A model generated the notes under the pieces. The model had not been told where the DNA came from, ran no database searches, and was given only the letters and a program-made list of their open reading frames with translations. Positions 7,255 to 16,290 of a stretch of 29,171 nt of DNA are shown here, in pieces. This DNA is from Planctomycetaceae bacterium (GTDB lineage Bacteria > Planctomycetota > Planctomycetia > Pirellulales > Pirellulaceae). How positions within the stretch are numbered: the stretch's first letter is position 1; every line of letters starts with the position of its first letter. Where the stretch lies: the NCBI GenBank assembly GCA_002702965.1, contig PADE01000047.1, positions 1 to 29,171 of the forward strand, written 5' to 3'. The position numbers and the translations under genes were made by a program.

Positions 7255-8322
7255 ATGTCGATCGGAGTCGGAATCGTCGGTTGCGGGATGATCTCCAATT
7301 TTCACGCCCGGGCGATCGCGGAAATCCGCGGCGCGCGGATCACCGCCTGTTTCGATATGGTGCCACCCGCCGCCACTGCCTTCGCCGAGCGGATCGGGTG
7401 CACACCATATCAGGCGCTGCCAGATCTCCTGGCCGACTCCCAAGTCGATGTGGTCACGATCTGCACTCCCAGCGGAGCGCACGCCGAACCAGCCGTAGCG
7501 GCCGCTCGAGCCGGCAAACATGTGATCGTGGAGAAGCCCTTGGAAGTAACTCTCAAGCGGTGTGACCGCATCATCCGCGCCTGTGAACATGCGGGGGTGA
7601 CGTTGTCGACGATCTTCCCCTCCCGGTTTCACGAATCCTCTCAACTGATCAAGCGGGCGATCGATCGCGGTCGCTTTGGTCGACTGACGATGGGTGACGC
7701 CTACGTAAAATGGTTCCGCACGCAGGAGTACTACGACAGTGGGGCCTGGCGCGGAACCTGGAAACTGGATGGGGGTGGGGCCCTCATGAACCAGGCGATT
7801 CACAGCGTCGATCTATTGACCTGGTTGATGGGACCGGTCGCGCAGGTCTCCGCCTACACATCGACGTTGACGCATCAACGCATCGAAGTTGAAGATGTCG
7901 CCACCGCTACACTCCGTTTTTCCAACGGTGCCTTGGGCGTCATCGAAGCCACCACTGCCGCCTATCCGGGCACCCTCAAACGAATCGAAATCCATGGCTC
8001 GGAGGGATCGGCGGTACTCGAAGAAGAGGACATCAAGAACTGGGAATTCGCTCGCGCAGCGCGCGGTGACGCGGCGCTGCGGCGGCGGATGACCGGCAAG
8101 ACCGAGAGTGGGGGCGGCGCCACCGACCCGGCTGCCATCGGTCACCACGGCCACACCAAACAGTTCAAGGACGTTTTCCGGGCCATTAAGAAGGGGACGT
8201 CACCGCTGATCGACGGTTACGAGGGACGTCGCTCGGTCGAGATCATTCTGGCCGTGTACGCCTCTGCGCAACGGGGTCGCCCCGTCGATTTACCGCTGCG
8301 ACGAGACCCGGTCCTGAAATAG
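7255..8322 (+). CDS. Gfo/Idh/MocA family NAD(P)-dependent oxidoreductase, cytosolic
   Basis: The 355-residue protein has the two domains of the family. The N-terminal Rossmann fold starts at once with GIVGCGMIS (GxGxxx nucleotide-binding loop), and EKP at 93-95 (VEKPLEV) provides the catalytic-site lysine. The C-terminal alpha/beta substrate domain contains GGGALMNQAIHSVDLLTWLMG, with the histidine expected near the sugar. Members oxidise or reduce sugars, inositols or similar polyols with NAD(P)H; the substrate here cannot be named. There is no signal peptide, unlike the Tat-type paralogue at 16291. ATG 7255 is supported by GGGAGA at 7243-7248. It has its own likely promoter at 7184. It is followed after 54 bases by the ABC module, with no evident functional link. 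Confidence 0.9.
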   Translation: MSIGVGIVGCGMISNFHARAIAEIRGARITACFDMVPPAATAFAERIGCTPYQALPDLLADSQVDVVTICTPSGAHAEPAVAAARAGKHVIVEKPLEVTLKRCDRIIRACEHAGVTLSTIFPSRFHESSQLIKRAIDRGRFGRLTMGDAYVKWFRTQEYYDSGAWRGTWKLDGGGALMNQAIHSVDLLTWLMGPVAQVSAYTSTLTHQRIEVEDVATATLRFSNGALGVIEATTAAYPGTLKRIEIHGSEGSAVLEEEDIKNWEFARAARGDAALRRRMTGKTESGGGATDPAAIGHHGHTKQFKDVFRAIKKGTSPLIDGYEGRRSVEIILAVYASAQRGRPVDLPLRRDPVLK

Positions 8323-8376
8323 TCCAGCCGCAACCTCCGGTGTCACAGCCCCGAACGGGTCCTGCGAGAAGACAAC

Positions 8377-9105
<729 letters not shown>

Positions 9106-9199
9106 GACCCGTTCCCCACCTCACATCGGCTCGATCGACTTCTCGCAGGCGAGCATCTGAGGTCCGTGTCGGCGGTCCGATAGTGATCTCTGTCAGATT

Positions 9200-11575
9200 A
9201 TGAACTCGCTCAACCGAAAGCTGCTGCGCGACCTGCTGAACGCCCGCATGTTGTTGTTGGCGATCACATCGATGATCGTCGTTGGCATCACGACTTTCGT
9301 GTCGCTGCGATCCTCGTATCACAATCTGAACGAAGCAAAACGGCGGTATTACGCGCAGTGTCGGATGGCCGACTTTTGGATCGACGTCAACAAAGTGCCC
9401 CTGGGAGAGTTGCCAAATATCGCGGCCCTGCCCGGGGTGACCGAGGTCAGCGGGCGGATCCGATCTCTGGCCACCGTGTACCTTCCGAGCGTCGAAAAGC
9501 CACTCAATGTGCTCGTCGTATCATTGCCCGCTCGACCAGAATCGGTACTCAACAGCGCTGTACTCAAACAGGGGCAGTTCTTTACTAATCAACGGCCGAA
9601 CGAAGTCGTCGTCAACCACGCGTTCGCCCAGGCGCGCCAGCTCCAGCCGGGTGACCGCTTCGAGCTGCTGCTCAATCAGCGGCTGCAACAAGTCGTAATG
9701 GTGGGAACCGCCACGAGCAGTGAATTCACCTACCTGTTACCGCCCGGGTCGTTTCTGCCCGACCCGGAGAATTTCGGGGTGGTCTACGTCACCCAGTCTT
9801 TCGCCCAAGAGACCTTTGACTTCACGGGCGCGGCCAATCAGATCATCGGGCGGTTGGCGCAGGTCGGCCAGGCCCGTCGGGAGGCCATCCTGAAGCGCGC
9901 CGAACGCCTCCTGGAACCGTATGGCGTGCTCAGCGTAACGCCTCTAGAGGAACAGCCCTCCAACAATTTTCTGTCCGGCGAAATATCCGGACTGGGAGCC
10001 ACGTCGGCCGTCCTCCCATTCGTCTTTCTGGCGGTGGCAGCGCTGGTCTTGAATGTCTTATTGAATCGTTTGGCGCGCCAACAACGCACGACCGTAGGTA
10101 CCTTGAAAGCCCTCGGCTATGCCGATCGGCAGATCTTTTTTCATTTCCTGAAATTCGGGGTCTGCATCGGCTGCGTCGGCAGCCTGCTGGGAAGTCTGCT
10201 GGGTTATCTGGCAGCCACGGGACTGACCGTGGTATACGGCGCGTTCTTCGAATTCCCCGATCTCAGGAGTCACTTCTATTGGCATCTACACGGGTGGGGG
10301 ATGCTGATCAGCGTCATCTGTTCGATCGCCGGCTGCCTGCAGGGCGCTCGCACCATGCTGCGACTCCAACCGGCCGCCGCCATGCGGCCCGAACCACCTC
10401 CGCAAGGCAGAGCGATCCTGTTGGAGCGCATCGATTGGATCTGGCGCAGGTTGAGTGCGCCCTGGCGGATGGCGCTGCGGGGAATGTTGCGCAACCGATT
10501 TCGCACCGCGGTCGGTATTTTTTCCGCGGCCATGGGAAGCGCGCTGCTGGTCACCGGTTTTCTGATGGTGGCCAGTACCCTGTTTCTAATCGATTTCCAG
10601 TTTTTCCGGGTATCCCGCAGTGATCTGGACCTGGTTTTCAAAAGCACCCAAAGTGATCAGGCGCTTGATCAAATTCGACAACTGCCGGGTGTCGACCACG
10701 CCGAGCCGTTGTTGCAGGTTGCCTGCACGCTAGTGCACGGCAGCCATCACCACAAGGCTGGCGTCACCGGGTTGATCCCAGGTGCGCGGTTGACCGTTCC
10801 TCGCAACACGGCGGGAGAACTGCTGCGCATCCCCCCATCCGGTTTGATCCTCACGCAGCGCCTGGCAGCGATTTTGCACGTCTCCGCGGGGGACCGGGTG
10901 ACGCTGATTCCCACCAAAGGGTCGCGGCGCCCCGTCACGGCGCGCGTGGCAACCATTTCGGACAGCTTCCTGGGATTATCGGCATACGCGCGGATCGATT
11001 TTCTGTCGCGACTGATCGACGAAGAATCTGCTATCACCTCTGCTCAATTGCAGCTGGAACCGGGGCGCCGTGAGAATCTCTACACAGCGCTGAAAGCGCT
11101 CTCGGCGGTCGAATCGTTCATCGCTCGTCAGGATATGATCGAGAACCTGATTGACACCATCATGGCGCAATTATGGGTTTCGATCGTCGGTATCGTCGGG
11201 TTCGCCGGCATCCTGTTTTTTGGCAGCATCTTCAATAATTCTCTGGTCAATCTGTCCGAGCGCGAGTGCGAAGTCGCCACGCTCGTCGCGCTGGGATACA
11301 GTCACTGGCAGATCGGCCACCTTTTCCTGCGTGAAACACTGGTCACGAACATACTGGGAACCGCGCTCGGCTTGCCGCTCGGGTACCTGTTGATGGTCGT
11401 CGCCAGCCTGGCCTATGCCGAAAACAATCTGATCCGCCTGCCCGTGGTCAGCGCCCCGTGGGTCTGGGGTGCGACCGCCGTTTTGTCGCTGCTGTTTATG
11501 ACCGTCGCGCACGGAGCCGTACAACGGCGGGTGGTTAGAATGGATTATCTGGAAGCACTCAAGACTCGAGAGTAG
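9200..11575 (+). CDS. ABC transporter permease with two FtsX-type halves
   Basis: This 791-residue permease is built as two FtsX-like halves. The first has a membrane helix at ~17-39, a periplasmic domain of about 200 residues and a membrane block near 270-400 containing the cytosolic coupling segment GTLKALGYADRQIFFHFL. The second has a helix near 430-460, another periplasmic domain and a C-terminal block with the matching coupling segment ATLVALGYSHWQIGHLF. The repeated LxALGYxxxQIxxxFL segments are the diagnostic FtsX pattern, which contacts the ATPase. A single chain can therefore supply both halves of the membrane unit, as in LolCE-like or DevC-like double permeases. It lies 94 bases after the ATPase and 4 bases before the adaptor gene. 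The substrate is unknown; lipid, lipopeptide, peptide or drug are all possible. Confidence 0.9.
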   Translation: MNSLNRKLLRDLLNARMLLLAITSMIVVGITTFVSLRSSYHNLNEAKRRYYAQCRMADFWIDVNKVPLGELPNIAALPGVTEVSGRIRSLATVYLPSVEKPLNVLVVSLPARPESVLNSAVLKQGQFFTNQRPNEVVVNHAFAQARQLQPGDRFELLLNQRLQQVVMVGTATSSEFTYLLPPGSFLPDPENFGVVYVTQSFAQETFDFTGAANQIIGRLAQVGQARREAILKRAERLLEPYGVLSVTPLEEQPSNNFLSGEISGLGATSAVLPFVFLAVAALVLNVLLNRLARQQRTTVGTLKALGYADRQIFFHFLKFGVCIGCVGSLLGSLLGYLAATGLTVVYGAFFEFPDLRSHFYWHLHGWGMLISVICSIAGCLQGARTMLRLQPAAAMRPEPPPQGRAILLERIDWIWRRLSAPWRMALRGMLRNRFRTAVGIFSAAMGSALLVTGFLMVASTLFLIDFQFFRVSRSDLDLVFKSTQSDQALDQIRQLPGVDHAEPLLQVACTLVHGSHHHKAGVTGLIPGARLTVPRNTAGELLRIPPSGLILTQRLAAILHVSAGDRVTLIPTKGSRRPVTARVATISDSFLGLSAYARIDFLSRLIDEESAITSAQLQLEPGRRENLYTALKALSAVESFIARQDMIENLIDTIMAQLWVSIVGIVGFAGILFFGSIFNNSLVNLSERECEVATLVALGYSHWQIGHLFLRETLVTNILGTALGLPLGYLLMVVASLAYAENNLIRLPVVSAPWVWGATAVLSLLFMTVAHGAVQRRVVRMDYLEALKTRE

Positions 11576-11579
11576 TCCC

Positions 11580-12947
11580 ATGACACGACGCATCGCGATG
11601 GTCGGAATCCCGTTGGTCGTCCTGACGGTAGCAGCGGCCTCTCTGATGCGGTCGTCCGGTGTTACCGTTCAGGTCGCCGTGGCCCGTCACGAACCAATCG
11701 AAGAATATGTCGACGAACAGGGAAAAACTCGGCTCCCGCAAACCTACACCATCACGATGCCGTTCGCCGGACGGGTCGAGACCATCCAGCTCGAAGAAGG
11801 GGACCGAGTTGAACAGGACGCGATCGTGGCCCGCATCAGCACCGCCGATGTCAGCGATTCGCTGGCGGCCGCGCGGGCGGCCGTGGAACGCCTGGATGCG
11901 TCGATTAAACGCAACGACGAAGACGGTGTCGAACAGCTCTTCAAACAACAGGCAGATCGCTTGGTCGAATCGATGGACAAGGTGGTACAGGCAGCCGATT
12001 CGCGCGTGACCGCGGGAAAAGAGCGGTTCGAAAAAACCCAGATTTTCCTCAAGCGCGTGCGCGATATGGTCCGCAACGGGGGCGCCACGCAAACCGATCT
12101 CGACCAGGCGGAATTGAACTTCGTCGAGAGCCAGGCCAATCACCGCCAAAGCCTGTTGATCTCCGAGTCGATGAGAGCCATCCAAGCGGCTACCCTTCTG
12201 TTGCCGGGACAAGTGTCAGAGCAACTCGCCAACAAGAAGCTCACTCGGGCCGTGCTGGAAAAAGAACGAGAAGAAGTCGCAGCCCAGCTGCGACAGGTCG
12301 AAACACGTTTACAACGCAGCGCCATGCACAGCCCGGTGGATGGAATCGTCTTGAATCGGCTCGTGCGCGACGAACAATTCCTGGCGGCTGGTACCCCGCT
12401 GTTGCGGATCGGACAGCTCGAGCGTCTGGAAGTCGAAGCCGACATTCTCAGCCGCGACGCGATTCGGGTGCGAAAGGGAGATCCTGCCGAGATCTATGGT
12501 CCCGCCCTCGCTCGACCCCTGGGACGCGGAATGGGCGGATCGGTGGTGCGGGTCCACCCGAGCGGTTTTACAAAGGTCAGTTCGCTCGGAATCGAGCAGC
12601 AGCGGGTCAAAGTCATTGTTCAATTCGACCGCGAAGACACAGCCCTCGACCAGTTACTCTCCCAACGTACGCTCGGTGTCGACTACCGGGTGCGCGTCCG
12701 CATCACTTCCAAGCGCAAAGAAAATGCGCTCGTCGTCCCCCGCGGAGCTCTGTTTCGCGGTAGTCAGGACCGCTGGCAGCTGTTCGTGGTCCGCGGAGAC
12801 CACATCTATCTGCAAAGGGTCGAACTGGGGCTTCAGAATGACGAACGGGTGGAAATCCGAGACGGGATCCGAGACGGCGACCGAGTCGTGCTCGCTCCGG
12901 AAAATAGTCTGACCGCCGGCACACGGGTGGTGCCCGAGCGCGAGTAG
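11580..12947 (+). CDS. HlyD-type periplasmic adaptor (membrane fusion protein) of ABC exporter
   Basis: The 455-residue protein has an N-terminal membrane anchor (MVGIPLVVLTVAAASLM, ~6-22), a lipoyl/barrel-sandwich half-motif (FAGRVETIQLEEGDRVEQD, ~60-78) and a long alpha-helical hairpin at ~95-245. The second lipoyl half follows (MHSPVDGIVLNRLVRDEQ, ~244-261), then beta-barrel and membrane-proximal domains ending VVPRGALFRGSQ and beyond. This is the architecture of MacA/DevB/HlyD adaptors, which bridge an inner-membrane permease to an outer-membrane channel. It starts 4 bases after the permease stop, so the two are translationally coupled. The order ATPase-permease-adaptor is the reverse of the usual adaptor-first operons. 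No TolC-like gene follows. No lipobox is visible, so it is probably anchored by the N-terminal helix. Confidence 0.9.
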   Translation: MTRRIAMVGIPLVVLTVAAASLMRSSGVTVQVAVARHEPIEEYVDEQGKTRLPQTYTITMPFAGRVETIQLEEGDRVEQDAIVARISTADVSDSLAAARAAVERLDASIKRNDEDGVEQLFKQQADRLVESMDKVVQAADSRVTAGKERFEKTQIFLKRVRDMVRNGGATQTDLDQAELNFVESQANHRQSLLISESMRAIQAATLLLPGQVSEQLANKKLTRAVLEKEREEVAAQLRQVETRLQRSAMHSPVDGIVLNRLVRDEQFLAAGTPLLRIGQLERLEVEADILSRDAIRVRKGDPAEIYGPALARPLGRGMGGSVVRVHPSGFTKVSSLGIEQQRVKVIVQFDREDTALDQLLSQRTLGVDYRVRVRITSKRKENALVVPRGALFRGSQDRWQLFVVRGDHIYLQRVELGLQNDERVEIRDGIRDGDRVVLAPENSLTAGTRVVPERE

Positions 12948-13001
12948 ATCACCACCGCGAAAGCGCGCCGATAGTTCTTCCGAAAAATCGTTGCTCTGCT
13001 C

Positions 13002-13565
13002 ATGGGATCGACCAAACCCCATCCTCGTGTACTTCTCGTGTTGGCCGTTTTTAGCCGCCACGACGAGAGCATCGTCTGGACCCGCAACCGCGCGCAGAAC
13101 GCATGGGGACCCATCGCACTCGAGAGCCCGAGATTCCCGTTTGACCATACAGAATTCTACCGAGCGGAAATGGGCCCAGGACTCCGCAAGCAACTATTGG
13201 CCTTCGAACGGTTGGTCGAACCTGAGCAACTGGTCGAGCACAAGTTGCAGACCAACCAGTGGGAAACCGAATATCAGCGCGATTGCGGACTACCGGAATC
13301 GCGACCCGTCAATCTCGATCCGGGTTATTTGAGCGAAGCCAAACTCGTACTTGCCACAACCAAGGATCGCGATCATCGGATTTACCTGCAGCGTGGCATC
13401 TACGCCGAAGTCACATTGCACTACCACCGCCGACAATGGACCCCTCGCTCGTGGACCTACCCCGATTATCGGAGCGCAGCGTACCACAAGTTTCTGGATG
13501 CCTGTCGGGATTATTTACGGGGGCGACTGCGCCCATCAGCGACCCCTCGCGGAGAATCGGTCTAA
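13002..13565 (+). CDS. DUF4416 family protein
   Basis: The 187-residue protein matches the DUF4416 family (function unknown) through its whole length. The N-terminal strand PRVLLVLAVFSRHDE is followed by FPFDHTEFYRAEMG, then the highly conserved VNLDPGYLSEAKLVLATT and HRIYLQRGIYAEVTLHYH, and the terminal WTYPDYRSAAYHKFL. It is a soluble, probably cytosolic protein. The call of family is secure; no biochemical role can be given. It is flanked by the ABC exporter (54 bases upstream) and a WecA-type transferase (84 bases downstream), which gives no strong hint. The start is ATG 13002. Confidence 0.9.
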   Translation: MGSTKPHPRVLLVLAVFSRHDESIVWTRNRAQNAWGPIALESPRFPFDHTEFYRAEMGPGLRKQLLAFERLVEPEQLVEHKLQTNQWETEYQRDCGLPESRPVNLDPGYLSEAKLVLATTKDRDHRIYLQRGIYAEVTLHYHRRQWTPRSWTYPDYRSAAYHKFLDACRDYLRGRLRPSATPRGESV

Positions 13566-13649
13566 CCCTCTCTGCCGTGCGCGGGGCTGGGAACCCCGGT
13601 TTCCGTGGTCGACGGGAATCTCGCTCCAGAAGCGGGGCGTGGTGGGTCG

Positions 13650-14837
13650 ATGCAACAACCGAGAGCTCCCCTGCCGGACGAACGCTCTTCGCTCCCGATC
13701 CGTAGTCAGCTCATGACGCTATCGCAGACAGGTTGGTTTCTGTTGGTAACCCTGGTTCCCAGTTGTCTGGTGGCCTGGGTCAGTACCTCGATGATCCGCC
13801 GCCGAGCCGCCGGATGGGGACTGGTCGATCATCCCGCAGCGCGCAAGGTACACCTGACAACGACGCCGTTGGGGGGCGGTCTCGGCGTCTGGCTGGGTGT
13901 GGTCTCTCCATTTGCGGTTGGCACGCTGCTGCTCTGGCTGGTCGGTTACGAAAACCCCTGGATCCCCGCCTTCGTCCGCCCTCATCTGTCTGGATTGAGC
14001 CACCAGTTGGGCGGCCTGTGGACGCTCCTGGGCGCGGGAACCATCCTGATGCTGCTCGGTTTGTTCGACGATCTGAAAGGCATCCGCTGGCAATTCCGCA
14101 TTCTGGTTCAAATCGTGGTGGCGACGACCTGCGTGATCTGGCAGGACTGGCGGTTGACGCTCTTTCTGGAGTGGCAGCCGGCAACCTGGTTCCTCTCTGT
14201 GTTGTGGATTGTGGGACTGGTGAATTCATTTAATATGCTCGACAACATGGATGGCCTGTCCGGGGGCGTGGCGACCATCGCCGCCTCGATGTTGGCCGCC
14301 GTGTTGCTATTGAATCCGGATCCAAGCACCCATCAACCGCAGATGTTTGTCGCCGGGCTGTTGTTGGTACTCGCCGGCGGGCTGCTTGGGTTCCTGTGGC
14401 ACAACCGGCCCCCGGCGCGCATTTTTATGGGCGACGCCGGCAGCTATTTTGTTGGCTTCTGTATCGCCACCAGCACCTTGCTGGCCACGTTTACGAGCTA
14501 CCGCGGTTCGACGCCACACGCGGTGTTGGCACCTCTGTGCGTGCTCGCCGTTCCCATCTATGACATGGTGACGGTGATTTGGATCCGACTCCGGCAGGGG
14601 CAAAGTCCGTTTCAGGCCGACAAGAACCACTTTTCGCACCGCCTGGTTGAACTTGGGTTCACGCCTTCCCAGGCAGTTCTAACAATTTATCTGACGACCG
14701 CATGCTGCGGCCTGGCGGCGCTGCTCTTGCATCGCGTCGATGGTGTCGGCGCCCTGCTGGTGGCCCTGTTAGTGGTTTGCGTGTTGGCAATCATCGCCCT
14801 CATCGAATCGACGGCGCGACGTCGATTGCGGCAATAA
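13650..14837 (+). CDS. Undecaprenyl-phosphate sugar-1-phosphate transferase, WecA/TagO/MraY family
   Basis: The enzyme transfers a sugar-1-phosphate (usually GlcNAc-1-P from UDP-GlcNAc) to undecaprenyl phosphate at the inner membrane, starting a cell-surface glycan. About 10-11 membrane helices are present. Family motifs are DHPAARKVHLTTTPLGGG near the N-terminus, D140-D141 (LFDDLKG), N195 and D198 in NSFNMLDNMDGLSGG, the catalytic-site D262 in FMGDAGSYFVG, and the histidine motif KNHFSHRLVELG. The last motif and the lack of a MurNAc-pentapeptide pattern favour WecA/TagO over MraY. The start is uncertain: ATG 13650 (395 residues) or ATG 13713 (374 residues, directly before the first helix); neither has a strong ribosome binding site. 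A GC-rich hairpin follows its stop. Confidence 0.9.
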   Translation: MQQPRAPLPDERSSLPIRSQLMTLSQTGWFLLVTLVPSCLVAWVSTSMIRRRAAGWGLVDHPAARKVHLTTTPLGGGLGVWLGVVSPFAVGTLLLWLVGYENPWIPAFVRPHLSGLSHQLGGLWTLLGAGTILMLLGLFDDLKGIRWQFRILVQIVVATTCVIWQDWRLTLFLEWQPATWFLSVLWIVGLVNSFNMLDNMDGLSGGVATIAASMLAAVLLLNPDPSTHQPQMFVAGLLLVLAGGLLGFLWHNRPPARIFMGDAGSYFVGFCIATSTLLATFTSYRGSTPHAVLAPLCVLAVPIYDMVTVIWIRLRQGQSPFQADKNHFSHRLVELGFTPSQAVLTIYLTTACCGLAALLLHRVDGVGALLVALLVVCVLAIIALIESTARRRLRQ

Positions 14838-15155
14838 TTTGCGCGCGGGCCTGCGTCCGTCAGACGCGCCCGCGCTGCGGGTGGCAGCTTCCGAGCGTCC
14901 GCGGTCTGTCCCACCAGAGAACTGCCGGCGGCGCAAATCGCGGTCGTTTCCGTTACGGTGCACCAGCTGTGGTCAATTCGGTTTTTTTGGAGTCGGCCCG
15001 TTTCTGACGCAAAGGGGTGTTCGGGTTGCCTTTTTCTGGTAGACAATTCAGCGGCTGCGGTGCCCGGGGGACACAGGCGTCCCTCCATTCGCGCCCGGTA
15101 CCGCGCCGTCCCGTGGTTTGCTCCCATGGTTTTCTCGCGCAACGGAATTTCCCAC
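14838..15155. other. 318-base intergenic region between WecA-type gene and LRR lipoprotein gene
   Basis: Apart from the hairpin at 14843-14875 I see no gene, repeat or RNA here. Plus-strand reading is open from about 14958 into the next gene, but its translation is arginine- and tryptophan-rich with no domain. The promoter of the LRR gene should lie here; no box pair with good spacing stands out. Confidence 0.4.
14843..14875 (+). terminator. Strong GC hairpin after the WecA-type gene
   Basis: GCGCGGGC (14843-14850) pairs with GCCCGCGC (14868-14875), and inside it GCGTC (14853-14857) pairs with GACGC (14863-14867) around a 5-base loop, with a 2-base bulge between the stems. It begins 6 bases after the TAA stop. 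There is no T-run, so termination may be imperfect. Confidence 0.55.
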
Positions 15156-16271
15156 ATGCGGATCTGCTCCCTCTTCCTATTCGTGCTGGCGGCCGGTTGC
15201 GGCCAGGAATCTCACCCTCTCGCGGAACCCTCTCCGCCCGACCCGTCGGGCGCCCCAACGCCGCCGACGGCTGCCGTCGAGCTTGACGATCCGCAAGCCA
15301 TCGAGGTGCTCCAGCAACAGGCGGCAAAACTTCGCCGTGATCAACAGGGCCTGGTGGTCGATGTCGATTTTCGCGGCACCCGTCTCGACGACGCCGGATT
15401 GGACGCGTTGGCCGGCCTGCGGCGGGTCCGCGCGGTGCGGCTTGCCGGTACGGCCATTGCAGATCAAGATCTGGAAAAATTGGCGGCGCTCAAAACGGTT
15501 CGCGACCTGGACCTGCGGAATTGTCCCATCGGCAATTCGGGACTGGCCCACCTGGCCGGGTTGACCGGGTTGCGCGCGCTGCGCTTGTCGGGCAAGAGTG
15601 GCGCGACACAAGTCGATGACGAGGGAATGCTCCACGTCGGCAAACTAACGGGTCTCAAGGCACTGCTTCTCGATTTTCTGTTTGTCAGCGAAGACGGTCT
15701 GCAAAAGCTCACCAACCTGGCGGGACTCGAGGAGATCTACCTAGCCGGCACGCTCGTCGGCGATGACGCAATCGGGGTACTCACGCAGTTCCCGACACTC
15801 AAGAAATTGCGCCTGTCACAGACCCAGGTTTCCAGCCAGGGCCTGGCGGGATTGAAGGCACTGACCCACCTGCAGGAACTCGATCTCAGCGAGAACAGTT
15901 TGATCTTCGACGACGGACTGGCTCACCTGGCCGCCATGGATCACCTTACCAAGTTGAATCTCTGGCGGGTGCAGGCAACCGATGCCGGGGTCAAGCAACT
16001 TGCCGGGTTGAAAAACCTGAAGTGGCTGAACCTGGACAACACGCAACTCAGTGATGACGGCTTGCCCGCTCTCAGCGGGCTTGCGCGACTCGAATTTCTG
16101 CACCTGGGATCAACGGCGGTTACCGACGCCGGCCTGGGAGCTCTGGAAGATCTTCGAGCGCTTAGGCAACTCAAGGTCACGCGGACCAATATCACGGCTG
16201 CCGGCGTCGCTGGACTCCGGCAAAAGTTGCCCGAAGCCGAGATCCAGCTGAAGTACATCGAGGGCCAGTAA
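15156..16271 (+). CDS. Leucine-rich-repeat lipoprotein
   Basis: The 371-residue protein starts with a short lipoprotein signal, MRICSLFLFVLAAGC, with lipobox LAAGC and the lipidated cysteine at residue 15. A Pro-rich linker (to ~45) follows, then a solenoid of roughly ten leucine-rich repeats of about 24 residues with the pattern LxxLxxLxLxxTxVTDAGLxxL. It is thus an exported, membrane-anchored LRR protein, probably a protein-protein or glycan interaction scaffold. Such LRR proteins with DAGL repeats are common in planctomycetes, but their partners are unknown. ATG 15156 is chosen because the signal begins there; ATG 15126 is in frame but would bury the signal. It converges on the oxidoreductase gene at 16291 with 19 bases between stops. 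Confidence 0.88.
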   Translation: MRICSLFLFVLAAGCGQESHPLAEPSPPDPSGAPTPPTAAVELDDPQAIEVLQQQAAKLRRDQQGLVVDVDFRGTRLDDAGLDALAGLRRVRAVRLAGTAIADQDLEKLAALKTVRDLDLRNCPIGNSGLAHLAGLTGLRALRLSGKSGATQVDDEGMLHVGKLTGLKALLLDFLFVSEDGLQKLTNLAGLEEIYLAGTLVGDDAIGVLTQFPTLKKLRLSQTQVSSQGLAGLKALTHLQELDLSENSLIFDDGLAHLAAMDHLTKLNLWRVQATDAGVKQLAGLKNLKWLNLDNTQLSDDGLPALSGLARLEFLHLGSTAVTDAGLGALEDLRALRQLKVTRTNITAAGVAGLRQKLPEAEIQLKYIEGQ

Positions 16272-16290
16272 CTCCCCGTAGCTGACTGCG

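Noticed and set aside
6654..7565. 303-residue open frame on the plus strand spanning two genes
   Set aside because: It is Arg/Ser-rich, out of frame with both the CPBP protease and the oxidoreductase, and has no domain.
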